64,000 nt of DNA, taken from an uncultured Clostridium sp. GTDB taxonomy: Bacteria > Bacillota > Clostridia > Clostridiales > Clostridiaceae. The translations under genes were made by a program, and so were the position numbers. Below the pieces are notes generated by a model. The model ran no database searches and had not been told where the DNA came from. It saw only the letters and a list, made by a program, of their open reading frames with translations. The stretch is from NCBI GenBank assembly GCA_900547475.1, contig URGW01000019.1, positions 3,344-67,343 on the forward strand, written 5' to 3'. Of this stretch, positions 9,323 to 18,001 are shown in pieces (positions within the stretch are counted from its first letter, which is position 1; each line of letters begins with the position of its first letter).

Positions 9323-9379
9323 TTGTAGATTTAGAAAAAATAAATAAACATTAGCTTTATAGATTTGAAGGGAAAGTAT

Positions 9380-10081
9380 ATGAAGAAAATATTAATAGTT
9401 GAAGATGAAGATAGTATAAGAGGTTTTTTAAAAATAAATTTAAAAAGAAATGGTTTTGAGGTTTTAGAAGCTGATAATGGAGAAGAGGGATTAAAAATAT
9501 TAGATTTAGAAAATCCGGTTCTGATAATATTAGATGTTATGTTACCAGGTATAGATGGATTTGAAGTTTGTAAGAGAGCTAGAGAAAAAAAAGATAAGAT
9601 AGGGATTATAATGTTAACTGCAAAAGGGCAGGATATGGACAAAATAATGGGCCTTGAATATGGCGCAGATGATTATATGGTGAAACCTTTTAATCCAATG
9701 GAGCTATTACTTAGAATAAAGGCTATATTAAGAAGAATTGGTGTAAATGATGAGAAAAAAGTCTTAAAAAATGGAATATTTACTGTGGATACATATGGGA
9801 AAAAGATATTTAAAGGTGATAAAGAGATTGATTTGACGCCAAAAGAATATTCAATTATAAAATTATTTATAGAAAATCCTAATAGAGCTTTTTCAAGAGA
9901 TGAGTTATTAGATTTAATTTGGGGAAAAGATTATTTTGCAGATTCTAAAATTATAGATGTGAATATAAGAAGACTTAGAAGTAAAATAGAAGATTACTCA
10001 TTTAAAGCAGGATATATAGAAACAATATGGGGATTTGGATATAGATGGAGAGGAGAAGCAGGTGAAGAGTATACGAAGTAA
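9380..10081 (+). CDS. OmpR-family response regulator
   Basis: A 233-residue regulator. The receiver domain (1-120) has the acidic EDED pocket, the phospho-acceptor Asp52 in ILDVMLPGIDG, the Thr in MLTAKG and Lys in MVKPF. The winged-helix DNA-binding domain (about 135-230) has DLTPKEYSIIKLF, SRDELLDLIWG and VDVNIRRLRSKIED-like segments ending in GFGYRW. The ATG at 9380 lies 6 bases after GAAGGGA, so it is preferred over the TTG at 9365. The histidine kinase gene overlaps its 3' end by 20 bases, so the two form a cognate pair. Targets are unknown; the third gene of the operon (11467) encodes an unknown surface protein and is a likely functional partner. Confidence 0.95.
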   Translation: MKKILIVEDEDSIRGFLKINLKRNGFEVLEADNGEEGLKILDLENPVLIILDVMLPGIDGFEVCKRAREKKDKIGIIMLTAKGQDMDKIMGLEYGADDYMVKPFNPMELLLRIKAILRRIGVNDEKKVLKNGIFTVDTYGKKIFKGDKEIDLTPKEYSIIKLFIENPNRAFSRDELLDLIWGKDYFADSKIIDVNIRRLRSKIEDYSFKAGYIETIWGFGYRWRGEAGEEYTK

Positions 10082-11465
10082 ACTGTTGAAAAATTTTCTT
10101 ATAGTTATAATATTAACAGTTGTAATATTAGATATATTAGCTTTACTATGTTTAAAGGGATATTATTATAAAAATACTCAAGATACTTTAGTTAATCAAT
10201 TAGAAGGATATATTAATTTTTATCAGAAGTACTTCTCTAACAATAAATTAATAGATAATATATATGAAAATATGGATGTCTTTTGGAATACAAATCAGGA
10301 GCAGATTGAGATATTAGATCCAAATGGGAAATTGTTAATGGATTCATATGGTATAAGAGATTCTTATCTTTTAACTACTCCTGACATTCAAAAGGCTAAG
10401 GAAGGAGAAGTTGGTGTATGGACTGGAGATGTAAGCAGCTATAATGACAAAATAATGGTAGTTTCTAAAGCAATTAAATCAAAGTTAGATCCCAATGAAA
10501 CTATAGGTATAGTTAGGATTATTTTTTCATTAAAGGAGGTACATAAAGTAATAGACTCTTTTAGTGTATTATTTTTATTTATTTCAATAATTGTAATAGT
10601 ATTAGGAATAATAATGAGTTTAATAATAGCTAAAGATATTGTATCTCCAATAAAAAAGATAACAGATGTTGCAAGGGAAATGGCAAAGGGAAATTTAAAT
10701 ATTAGGAGTGATGTTACTGATAATATTGAAATTGCTCAATTGTCAAAAACTTTAAATTATATGGGATGTGAGGTTGAAAAGAGAGAAAAATTGAAAAATG
10801 AATTTATATCTTCAGTTTCACATGAATTAAGAACACCTTTAACATCAATCAAGGGGTGGGCTATAACATTAAAGTATGATTGTAGTGATATGGATACAGT
10901 AGCTTTAGGACTTGATATTATTGAAAAAGAAAGTGATAGATTAACTGAGATGGTAGAAGAATTATTAGATTTTTCTAAGCTTATAAATGGTGTTATTTCC
11001 TTAAATATAAAAGAGCATGATGTAAAAAGCTTTATTGAATATATTGAAAATTATATGAGGCCAAGAGCTGAGAGAGAAGGAAAAGAATTTAGTATAACTA
11101 TAGATAAAAATGTTGGAAAAGGTTATTTTGATGAAAATAGGCTTAAACAAGTTTTAAGTAATATTATAGATAATGCTTTTAAGTTTACCGAAGAAAATGG
11201 GAAAATAAGCTTAAACACTAAGGTTGAAGAAGAATATTTAGTGTTCAGAGTAAAGGATAATGGAAGTGGAATAAGTAGCAAAGATTTACCAAGGGTAAAA
11301 GATAAATTTTATAAGGGGAAAAATAGCAAATCGAGAAATGGAATAGGTTTATCTATATGTGATGAAATAGTAACTTTGCATAGAGGAATTTTAGAAATTA
11401 TAAGCAAAGAAAATGAAGGAACAGAAATAATAATTAAAATTCCTTTAAATCAAGGAGAGACATAA
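10062..11465 (+). CDS. Sensor histidine kinase, HAMP type
   Basis: A 467-residue membrane kinase. TM1 lies at about residues 10-32, an extracellular sensor of about 130 residues follows, and TM2 is at about 165-190. A HAMP linker (SPIKKITDVAREMAKGNL) leads to the H-box VSHELRTPLTSIKGW, the N-box NIIDNAFKFTEENG, and the ATP-lid motifs DNGSGIS and GIGLSICDEIV. The GTG at 10062 is chosen because GAGGAG sits 5 bases upstream; an upstream ATG at 10035 lies inside the regulator gene without a ribosome site. It phosphorylates the OmpR-type regulator encoded just upstream. The signal is unknown. Confidence 0.94.
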   Translation: MKSIRSKLLKNFLIVIILTVVILDILALLCLKGYYYKNTQDTLVNQLEGYINFYQKYFSNNKLIDNIYENMDVFWNTNQEQIEILDPNGKLLMDSYGIRDSYLLTTPDIQKAKEGEVGVWTGDVSSYNDKIMVVSKAIKSKLDPNETIGIVRIIFSLKEVHKVIDSFSVLFLFISIIVIVLGIIMSLIIAKDIVSPIKKITDVAREMAKGNLNIRSDVTDNIEIAQLSKTLNYMGCEVEKREKLKNEFISSVSHELRTPLTSIKGWAITLKYDCSDMDTVALGLDIIEKESDRLTEMVEELLDFSKLINGVISLNIKEHDVKSFIEYIENYMRPRAEREGKEFSITIDKNVGKGYFDENRLKQVLSNIIDNAFKFTEENGKISLNTKVEEEYLVFRVKDNGSGISSKDLPRVKDKFYKGKNSKSRNGIGLSICDEIVTLHRGILEIISKENEGTEIIIKIPLNQGET

Positions 11466-11466
11466 T

Positions 11467-12927
11467 ATGAATAAAAAATTTTTGATAGTATTCTCTCTTG
11501 TTATAATATTATTTTTCGTGTATAAATCAAAGGTTAGTAACGATGAAAGCAATGATATTTTTAACTTTACTGGGACATGGAGAATTGATTCAGTAGAACA
11601 ATTAGGAGAGAAAGATGATAGTGATGAAGAGAATAATTCTTTTATTGGAGAGGAAATAAAATTAGGTAATAATAAAATTAATATTGCAGATAATTATAAA
11701 TCTAATATTCATTATAAGTTAAAGGCTGTTGAGGGAGAATATATTATTTCCTATGAGAAAAACTTGACTATGAATACTTTTATGAATGGAAGAGAGACAG
11801 TAGATTTAATATCTATTATTGATAAAAATCAAATAATAGGTGAATTCTTTTTAAATTCTGATACTGAGATGATATTTTTATATAAAAGTAGTTTGTTTAA
11901 ATTAAGTAAAATAAATGAAAATACTAATTTTGATGATGTTAAAAATACAAATTCTATAGGAAATCAAACTGGCGAAGAGCATGTTGATGTAAAAGAGGGA
12001 GTTATGTTAGGAATTAAAACTCCAGGTAAAAAGATTGATGATGGAGTGTATAGTAGCGATGAGTATAGGACTTTATGGATATCTCATGATAACTGGAAAA
12101 TAGGAAGTATCTATGAAAAACCTAATATTATTTTTCCAAGATTAAATGGAATATGGAAGTTAGAAGTAAATCAAAAGAATATGAATGGTTTTGAATATGA
12201 TGAATTTCAAGTAGGAAAATATGATGAAAAAGTAGGAAATAATACAGTTGAATATTTAATTTTAGATAAAAGTGAATATAAAACTATAAAATTTGTTGGA
12301 AATGATTATATAGCGATAGGAAAATATGAAGGGAATTCTTTTGAAGGGAATTATCCGATTTATCAAATAATACCTATAAATAACATTAATATTAAAAATG
12401 GACTACAAACAGATGAAATATTTATTGGTTCTGAAAAAGAAAAATATTTAGAAGAATTTCAAAATAAAATTAATAGTTTATCTAAAGAGCAAATTGATAA
12501 ATTAAATATTTCTTCAATAGATTACAATAATTTAGCTATTGAAAGAAGTGTAGGTCGATGGAGATTTGTTGCAAATTTGTTGCCAAAGGATATGAGTGAT
12601 GCAGGAGAAAGCTTTAAAATCTCAATACTGCCGGATAGTAGATTTATAAATTATAATTCTCTTTATATATCATGGAAGACTCTAAAGCAACAATTAGGAT
12701 TTTTTAAAGATGCATTTATATCTCCCTTATGCAATATTATATTAGTTCAATTTGATAGCTATATAGCAATTTATAAAATAGAAAATGGGAATCTAATAAC
12801 AGAGCCTTTAGTTACAATTCCTATAGGTGAAGATGATGAAATAATAATGTCGGAGTGGTGTAGTGGAAGCTATGTAGAACAATGGGAAAAAGCTTTTATT
12901 GATGGTGAGTTAATAATAGGGGATTAA
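11467..12927 (+). CDS. Unknown membrane-anchored extracytoplasmic protein
   Basis: A 486-residue protein that I do not recognise. It has an N-terminal hydrophobic segment (residues 4-20) with no lipobox cysteine, so it is probably a signal-anchored protein facing outwards. Two phrases recur, FTGTWRIDSVEQLG near residue 35 and LNGIWKLEVNQKN near 235, and SVGRWRFVAN appears near 360. These suggest two or three lipocalin-like or beta-sandwich repeats beginning with a Gly-x-Trp strand. It starts 1 bp after the kinase stop codon with AGGAGAG as ribosome site, so it is part of the two-component operon. It may be a sensor accessory or wall-stress protein, but function is not shown. Confidence 0.7.
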   Translation: MNKKFLIVFSLVIILFFVYKSKVSNDESNDIFNFTGTWRIDSVEQLGEKDDSDEENNSFIGEEIKLGNNKINIADNYKSNIHYKLKAVEGEYIISYEKNLTMNTFMNGRETVDLISIIDKNQIIGEFFLNSDTEMIFLYKSSLFKLSKINENTNFDDVKNTNSIGNQTGEEHVDVKEGVMLGIKTPGKKIDDGVYSSDEYRTLWISHDNWKIGSIYEKPNIIFPRLNGIWKLEVNQKNMNGFEYDEFQVGKYDEKVGNNTVEYLILDKSEYKTIKFVGNDYIAIGKYEGNSFEGNYPIYQIIPINNINIKNGLQTDEIFIGSEKEKYLEEFQNKINSLSKEQIDKLNISSIDYNNLAIERSVGRWRFVANLLPKDMSDAGESFKISILPDSRFINYNSLYISWKTLKQQLGFFKDAFISPLCNIILVQFDSYIAIYKIENGNLITEPLVTIPIGEDDEIIMSEWCSGSYVEQWEKAFIDGELIIGD

Positions 12928-13025
12928 AATTAATTTTAAATATTCATGAAATTATATTGTTAAGATTTATAAAAAACAATATATTACAGAATGAGAAAAA
13001 ATTTTTAGTAAAGTTTATAAAAGTA

Positions 13026-13053
13026 TTGTAAAAAATAATATATGTGGTATAAT
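13026..13053 (+). promoter_or_regulatory. Promoter of the zinc-ribbon gene
   Basis: TTGTAA (13026-13031), a 16-bp spacer and TATAAT (13048-13053). A small inverted repeat AGTCAAA-T-TTTGACT (about 13062-13076) lies where transcription should begin. About 110 nt of untranslated leader then precede the start codon at 13171. Confidence 0.65.
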
Positions 13054-13170
13054 TAAGAAGAAGTCAAATTTTGACTAGTTAAAAGATTTAAAGTAGATTA
13101 ATAAAATTTCTCCTATTTAAGAGATATGTTATTAACCATGATAAATCTTAAGAAAATGGAGGAATTTATA

Positions 13171-13329
13171 ATGGCAGATAAAACTATCGTATGCAGAGAC
13201 TGCGGAAAAGAATTTTTATTTACTGAAGGGGAACAAGCTTTCTACAAAGAAAAAGGCTTTGATAACGAACCAGTAAGATGCGTTGATTGCAGAAGAGCAA
13301 GAAAAGCTCAACAAAACAACAGAAAGTAA
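13171..13329 (+). CDS. Small zinc-ribbon protein (zf-trcl type)
   Basis: A 52-residue protein: CRDCGKEFLFTEGEQAFY, then a KGF segment, then RCVDCRRARK. Two CxxC pairs about 27 residues apart can hold one zinc ion, and the basic tail could bind nucleic acid. It matches the small probable zinc-ribbon family found across clostridia, whose role is not established. The start at 13171 is chosen for its GGAGG site; longer forms starting at 13126 run through an untranslated leader. It stands alone between a strong promoter and a strong terminator, so it should be well expressed as a monocistronic message. Confidence 0.88.
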   Translation: MADKTIVCRDCGKEFLFTEGEQAFYKEKGFDNEPVRCVDCRRARKAQQNNRK

Positions 13330-13339
13330 TTGAAATTAT

Positions 13340-13372
13340 AAGATTGTAAGAATTTTTCTTACAATCTTTTTT
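13340..13372 (+). terminator. Rho-independent terminator of the zinc-ribbon gene
   Basis: A perfect 13-bp stem (13340-13352 with 13356-13368) with a 3-nt loop, followed by a T-run. Confidence 0.85.
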
Positions 13373-13538
13373 GATATATAAAAATATTTTTTCATTTGAA
13401 TTTTTAGATTATATCTATAAAGAAATAAGATAAATATAAATATATAGTTAACTATTATAAAACAGACTACATAAATTATAGAAAATATGGTAAAATAAGA
13501 AAGTTAGAAGCGATCCAACATATTAGGAGGCGGTAAGA

Positions 13539-14735
13539 ATGGATAAAAATAAGAAGAAAAATGAGAAAAAGAAGAAAAGATATTCATTAAGAAATAGAAT
13601 AATAGCTTCAGCTATATTTATGATACTTGCTGTTGTTGTTGGAGTGAGTATAGGATATTATAGTTACGTGAAAAGTAAAATATATACAGAGCCAAATGAA
13701 ATAGAAGTTAAGACTGTAGAGAAGAAAAATGAAGAAGAAGTGGATTATAAGGAAGTTGATGGTATTACTAATGTATTATTAGTTGGAACAGATGCAAGGG
13801 ATTTAAAGGAAAGTGCTAGAGCAGACTCTATTATAATTGCAACTTTAGATAATAATAAGAAAGAAATAAGATTAACCTCCTTATTTAGAGATACCCTAGT
13901 TAATATTGAGGGATATGGACCTTATAAGTTGAATGCAGCTATGGCTTTTGGTGGAATAAATTTATTAAAGAATACAATACAAGAAACATATAATATAAGT
14001 ATAGATAAATATATAATAATAAATTTTTGGGGATTTGAAGCTATAATTGATCAAATGGGTGGATTAGAAATTGATGTTAAAGATTATCAATTGGATGAAT
14101 TAAATAAGTATATAGGGGAGTCTACAGGAGGAAATGATTGTCCTGTTACAGACAGTGGATTGCAAGTGTTAAATGGAAAACAGGCTTTATCTTATGCAAG
14201 AATAAGAAAAGGTGTAGGAGATGAATTTGAGAGAACTGAAAGACAAAGAGAGGTGTTATTTAAGGTTGCTGAAAAGTTAAGAAAAACAAAACCAACAAAA
14301 TATTTTGAGATTATGAATAGTATGCTTGATTATATAAATACTAATATAGATATCTTAGATGCTTTAAATATGGCATATACAATTTATAAATTTCCAAGTT
14401 TAGAGACAAAACAAGTTCATATACCAGTTACAGAATTAGCTAGTGATATGAATTATGGCGGAGAAGTTGGATGGGTATTTATAATGGATAGAGAGCAAAA
14501 TACAGAGATTTTGAATGATTTCATATTTAATGGTATAGAGCCAGATGAAAGTAAATTTGATTATAATTCTTTAAGCGAAGCACTTAATGAATATAAAACA
14601 GGTGAATGGATTTATAACTATGAAAGTGATTATAAAAATAGTACTTCAAATAATAGTATAGATTATGAAAAAAATAAAAAGAATAATGAATCATATGAAG
14701 ATGATGATGAATATATTAATGGAGAATGGGAATAA
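13539..14735 (+). CDS. LytR-CpsA-Psr (LCP) family cell wall ligase
   Basis: A 398-residue protein with a very basic cytoplasmic start (Lys-rich residues 3-15), one transmembrane helix at about 22-43 and an extracellular LCP domain (about 70-300). LCP hallmarks are GTDARDLKESARADSII, the SLFRDTLV arginine motif, LNAAMAFGG, and the C-terminal YARIRKGVGDEFERTERQRE with the conserved Arg and Asp residues. These enzymes transfer undecaprenyl-linked polymers such as teichoic acid onto peptidoglycan. The C-terminal 60 residues are an acidic, Asn/Asp-rich low-complexity tail, longer than usual. The ribosome site is AGGAGG. It is monocistronic, with a terminator downstream. Confidence 0.93.
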   Translation: MDKNKKKNEKKKKRYSLRNRIIASAIFMILAVVVGVSIGYYSYVKSKIYTEPNEIEVKTVEKKNEEEVDYKEVDGITNVLLVGTDARDLKESARADSIIIATLDNNKKEIRLTSLFRDTLVNIEGYGPYKLNAAMAFGGINLLKNTIQETYNISIDKYIIINFWGFEAIIDQMGGLEIDVKDYQLDELNKYIGESTGGNDCPVTDSGLQVLNGKQALSYARIRKGVGDEFERTERQREVLFKVAEKLRKTKPTKYFEIMNSMLDYINTNIDILDALNMAYTIYKFPSLETKQVHIPVTELASDMNYGGEVGWVFIMDREQNTEILNDFIFNGIEPDESKFDYNSLSEALNEYKTGEWIYNYESDYKNSTSNNSIDYEKNKKNNESYEDDDEYINGEWE

Positions 14736-14779
14736 GTCAATATAAAACTTAATTGAGAAGTTGTAATGAAACATTAGAA

Positions 14780-14824
14780 ATTAAAGATAAAATAAGGGGA
14801 AAACTTATTTTATCTTTAATTTAT
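14780..14824 (+). terminator. Terminator after the LCP gene
   Basis: A perfect 17-bp AT-rich stem (14780-14796 with 14804-14820), loop GGGAAAA, and a T-rich tail. Confidence 0.75.
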
Positions 14825-14965
14825 TATTGATATTAAGGTTAATATATGCAAAAAAGTTAGCTTAAGCTTGGGTAAAATATATATTTTTATGGGAATATAT
14901 AAGAAAAAATAAAAAATTTATAGATATAAAAATAGATTTGGTATAAAATTATATTAAACATATAT

Positions 14966-14980
14966 TTGGTAACGATTCCA
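14966..14980 (+). promoter_or_regulatory. Candidate cre (CcpA) site upstream of pullulanase
   Basis: TTGGTAACGATTCCA agrees with the cre consensus WTGNAANCGNWNNCW at all fixed positions but one, and is a partial palindrome. It lies 48-62 bp before the pullulanase start, a sensible place for carbon catabolite control. A clear promoter was not found beside it. Confidence 0.5.
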
Positions 14981-15027
14981 AAGTTATGTTTATCTAAAGT
15001 AAACTTAAATTAATGGGAGATGAGGAC

Positions 15028-17013
15028 ATGAGTAGAGAGTTAATATTTAATAATGAATTTGAAAGATTATATAACTATGATGGAGAACTAGGAGTATTAT
15101 ATTCAAAAGAAAAAAGTAAGTTTATTTTATGGGCACCAACAGCAGAAAAAGTTGATTTAGTGTTATATGGTGATGATGGATATGATTATAACTGTAAGCC
15201 GGTTAAAACTTACAATATGAATAATGGCATTAATGGAACTTGGATGGTAGAAATTAATGAAGATTTAAATGGTCAATATTATAATTATTTAGTTACTATA
15301 GATGGAAAAGTTAATGAAGTTGTTGATCCATATGCTAAAGCAGTAGGTGTTAATGGTAAACGTGGGATGGTAATTGATTTGGATAGCACTAACCCAAAAG
15401 GTTGGGAAGAAGATGAAAAGCCAGAACTAAAGGCACCTACAGATTCTATAATATATGAGGCTCATATAAGGGATTTAACTATAGATGAAACTTCAGGTAT
15501 AAAGGATGAGTTTAAAGGCAAATTTAAAGGTCTTACTGAGAGTAATAGCTATATTCCAGAGACTAATATAAGGACTGTAATAAATCATATTAAAAATATG
15601 GGCTTCACACATATTCATTTACTACCATCTTTTGATTATGCATCAGTAGATGAAACAAAATTTGATAAATCACAATTTAACTGGGGATATGATCCAGAAA
15701 ATTATAATGTTCCTGAAGGATCTTATTCAACAAATCCATATTTAGGTGATGTTAGAATAAGAGAGTTTAAGGAGATGATAAAGGCTTTACATGAGGCTGG
15801 AATAAGAGTGGTTATGGATGTAGTTTATAACCATACTTTTAGTTTAGATTCATGTTTAAATAAAGCTGTTCCTAAATATTACTATAGACAAGACGAAAAA
15901 GGAAATTATAGCAATGCTTCAGCTTGTGGTAATGAAACAGCTTCAGATAGGTATATGTTTAGAAGATACATGATAGATTCAGTAGTATATTGGGCTAAAG
16001 AATATCATATTGATGGATTTAGATTTGATTTAATGGGTATACATGATATAGAGACTATGAAGTTAATAAGAGAAGAATTAAATAAAATAGATCCAAGTAT
16101 AATAGTCTATGGTGAAGGCTGGATGGGAGGTCCAAGTCCTTTAAAAGAAGATGATGCGGCTTTAAAGAAAAATACTTATAAATTTGGAGAATTACAAATA
16201 GCAGCTTTTAGTGATGATTGTAGAGATGGAGTGAAGGGGCATGTTTTCTATGAAAAAGAGGCGGGATTTGCTAATGGAAAGGATGGACTTGAAGAAACAA
16301 TAAAATTTGCTATTGTTGCATCAACATCACATAAAGAAGTAGATAAAACTAATATAGTGTATTCAGATGGATTTTGGGCTAATGAACCTTATCAAACAGT
16401 AACTTATGCATCTGCACATGATAATTATACTTTATGGGATAAACTTCAAATAGTATCACCAGAAGCGAGTAAAGAAGAATTAATAAAAATTAATAAATTA
16501 ATAGCTGGTATAATATTAACTTCACAAGGAATAACTTTTATACATGCTGGAGAAGAGATGGCAAGAACTAAGGTTGATGAAAATGGAAACCTAGTAGAAA
16601 ACAGTTTTAATTCTTCTGATAAGGTAAATAAAATTTATTGGGATAGAAAAATTGAGTATAAGGATTTAGTTGAATATTATAAGGGATTAATTGCATTAAG
16701 AAAAGAATATAAAGCTTTTAGAATGAATAGCAATAAAGAGATACAAAAAAACATTCATTTTCTAGAAAAAGGTAAAGATTTTGACGGTGATAATTTAGTT
16801 GCATATATAATAGATGCTAAGAATATAGATGATAAGTGTTCTAAAATAGCAGTTATAATAAATGCAAATGAAACAGAAGAAAAAGTAAATCTTAAAGAAA
16901 AAGATTGGGGAGTATTTGTTAATAATGATAAATCAGGAAATGAAGTTATAGAAGTTTTAAATAGTGATATAGTTATCATTGCTCCAAAATCAATAAAGGT
17001 ATTAATAAAATAA
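15028..17013 (+). CDS. pulA: Type I pullulanase (glycogen/starch debranching enzyme)
   Basis: A 661-residue GH13 enzyme that hydrolyses alpha-1,6 branches in pullulan, glycogen or maltodextrins. Domains in order: an N-terminal CBM48-like domain (about 25-120, with FILWAPTAEKVDLVLYG), then the GH13 catalytic barrel. The type I marker is FNWGYDPENYNVPEGSY. The nucleophile region is GFRFDLMGIHD, the acid/base region VYGEGWMGG, and the third region SAHDNYTLWD. There is no signal peptide, so it acts in the cytosol on stored or imported glucans. The ATG at 15028 follows GGGAGATGAGG; a start at 15013 would overlap that site. A cre-like element upstream suggests catabolite control. Confidence 0.94.
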   Translation: MSRELIFNNEFERLYNYDGELGVLYSKEKSKFILWAPTAEKVDLVLYGDDGYDYNCKPVKTYNMNNGINGTWMVEINEDLNGQYYNYLVTIDGKVNEVVDPYAKAVGVNGKRGMVIDLDSTNPKGWEEDEKPELKAPTDSIIYEAHIRDLTIDETSGIKDEFKGKFKGLTESNSYIPETNIRTVINHIKNMGFTHIHLLPSFDYASVDETKFDKSQFNWGYDPENYNVPEGSYSTNPYLGDVRIREFKEMIKALHEAGIRVVMDVVYNHTFSLDSCLNKAVPKYYYRQDEKGNYSNASACGNETASDRYMFRRYMIDSVVYWAKEYHIDGFRFDLMGIHDIETMKLIREELNKIDPSIIVYGEGWMGGPSPLKEDDAALKKNTYKFGELQIAAFSDDCRDGVKGHVFYEKEAGFANGKDGLEETIKFAIVASTSHKEVDKTNIVYSDGFWANEPYQTVTYASAHDNYTLWDKLQIVSPEASKEELIKINKLIAGIILTSQGITFIHAGEEMARTKVDENGNLVENSFNSSDKVNKIYWDRKIEYKDLVEYYKGLIALRKEYKAFRMNSNKEIQKNIHFLEKGKDFDGDNLVAYIIDAKNIDDKCSKIAVIINANETEEKVNLKEKDWGVFVNNDKSGNEVIEVLNSDIVIIAPKSIKVLIK

Positions 17014-17034
17014 TAGATTAAATATATAAATAGA

Positions 17035-17085
17035 AGAATGTAACTTAATATGAAAATTAATTAGTTACATTCTGCGTTTTATTTT
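17035..17085 (+). terminator. Terminator after pullulanase
   Basis: AGAATGTAACT (17035-17045) pairs with AGTTACATTCT (17063-17073), followed by GCGTTTTATTTT. Confidence 0.75.
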
Positions 17086-17110
17086 AAATTAATAAAAAGG
17101 GGTGAGGTTT

Positions 17111-17923
17111 ATGGGAATGAATATGATAGTTTATCAGATAGTTAATGAGTTTAAAAGATTAGGTGAAGTCGTTGCTATAACTTTAGCTGGATCATGTGCA
17201 ACTGGTAGAAAGGATAATTCTTCAGATATTGATATAAATATAATTACAGAAAGGGATATATCCATTGAAAAAAGAGAAAGTATTGTAAAAAAGTTTTCCG
17301 ATTTGATGGAGATAAATAATAATTTTGGGGGAGTATCGGATGAATTTGTACTAAGAAATTCATCAATACAAATTAAAATAGTTTATTTTAATTTGTATTG
17401 GTTGGAAGATAGATTAAAAAATATATTGGAAAAGCATAATGCATCTATTGGATATAGCACATGTTTTTGGCATAATGTAATTAATGCATTAATATTTTTT
17501 GATAAAAGGGAAAGATTCAAAGAACTTAAGGAAAAGTATACTATGAAATATCCAATAGAGCTTAAAAGAAATATAGTTAGTAAAAATTATCCTATATTAA
17601 AAAGAAATTTCTCATCATATTATAATCAAATAGAGAAAGCTATAAATAGAAATGATATAGTAAATTTAAATAATAGGGTAGCTGCTTTTTTAGATAGTTA
17701 TTTTGATATTATATTTGCTATAAATGAGATTCCACATCCAGGAGAAAAAAGGCTTTTAAGCATAGTTAATATTATGTGTAAGAAGTTACCTAATAATGCA
17801 TTAGCAGATATTGAGAAATTAATTGAAGATATTTCTAAATGTGATAATGTAATATTAGAAGATATTAATGAAATTGTTATTAAGTTAGATATAATTCTTA
17901 AAAGTGAAAATTTAATAAGTTGA
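17111..17923 (+). CDS. Nucleotidyltransferase-fold protein (DUF4037-like), substrate unknown
   Basis: A 270-residue protein with an N-terminal polymerase-beta-type nucleotidyltransferase domain: LAGSCATGRKDNSSDIDINI has the GS and DxD motifs that bind nucleotide and metal. A helical C-terminal region (about 130-265) resembles DUF4037/kanamycin-nucleotidyltransferase-like proteins. Such proteins may adenylylate small molecules (for example aminoglycosides) or proteins, but nothing here fixes the substrate. GGGGTGAGG precedes the ATG at 17111, which is preferred to the GTG at 17102. It lies alone between the pullulanase terminator and the galM promoter. Confidence 0.75.
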   Translation: MGMNMIVYQIVNEFKRLGEVVAITLAGSCATGRKDNSSDIDINIITERDISIEKRESIVKKFSDLMEINNNFGGVSDEFVLRNSSIQIKIVYFNLYWLEDRLKNILEKHNASIGYSTCFWHNVINALIFFDKRERFKELKEKYTMKYPIELKRNIVSKNYPILKRNFSSYYNQIEKAINRNDIVNLNNRVAAFLDSYFDIIFAINEIPHPGEKRLLSIVNIMCKKLPNNALADIEKLIEDISKCDNVILEDINEIVIKLDIILKSENLIS

Positions 17924-17933
17924 ATTGATAATG

Positions 17934-17962
17934 TTTACAATGATGGGTGATATTGTTATAAT
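17934..17962 (+). promoter_or_regulatory. Promoter of galM
   Basis: TTTACA (17934-17939), a 17-bp spacer and TATAAT (17957-17962), 40 bp before the galM start. Confidence 0.75.
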
Positions 17963-18001
17963 TAATATGATATTATATAAACAGATTAATGGAGGGGCAT
18001 A

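Noticed and set aside
12950..12985. AT-rich inverted repeat after the unknown surface protein, as terminator
   Set aside because: The 9-bp A/T-only stem has no T-run and could arise by chance in this composition.
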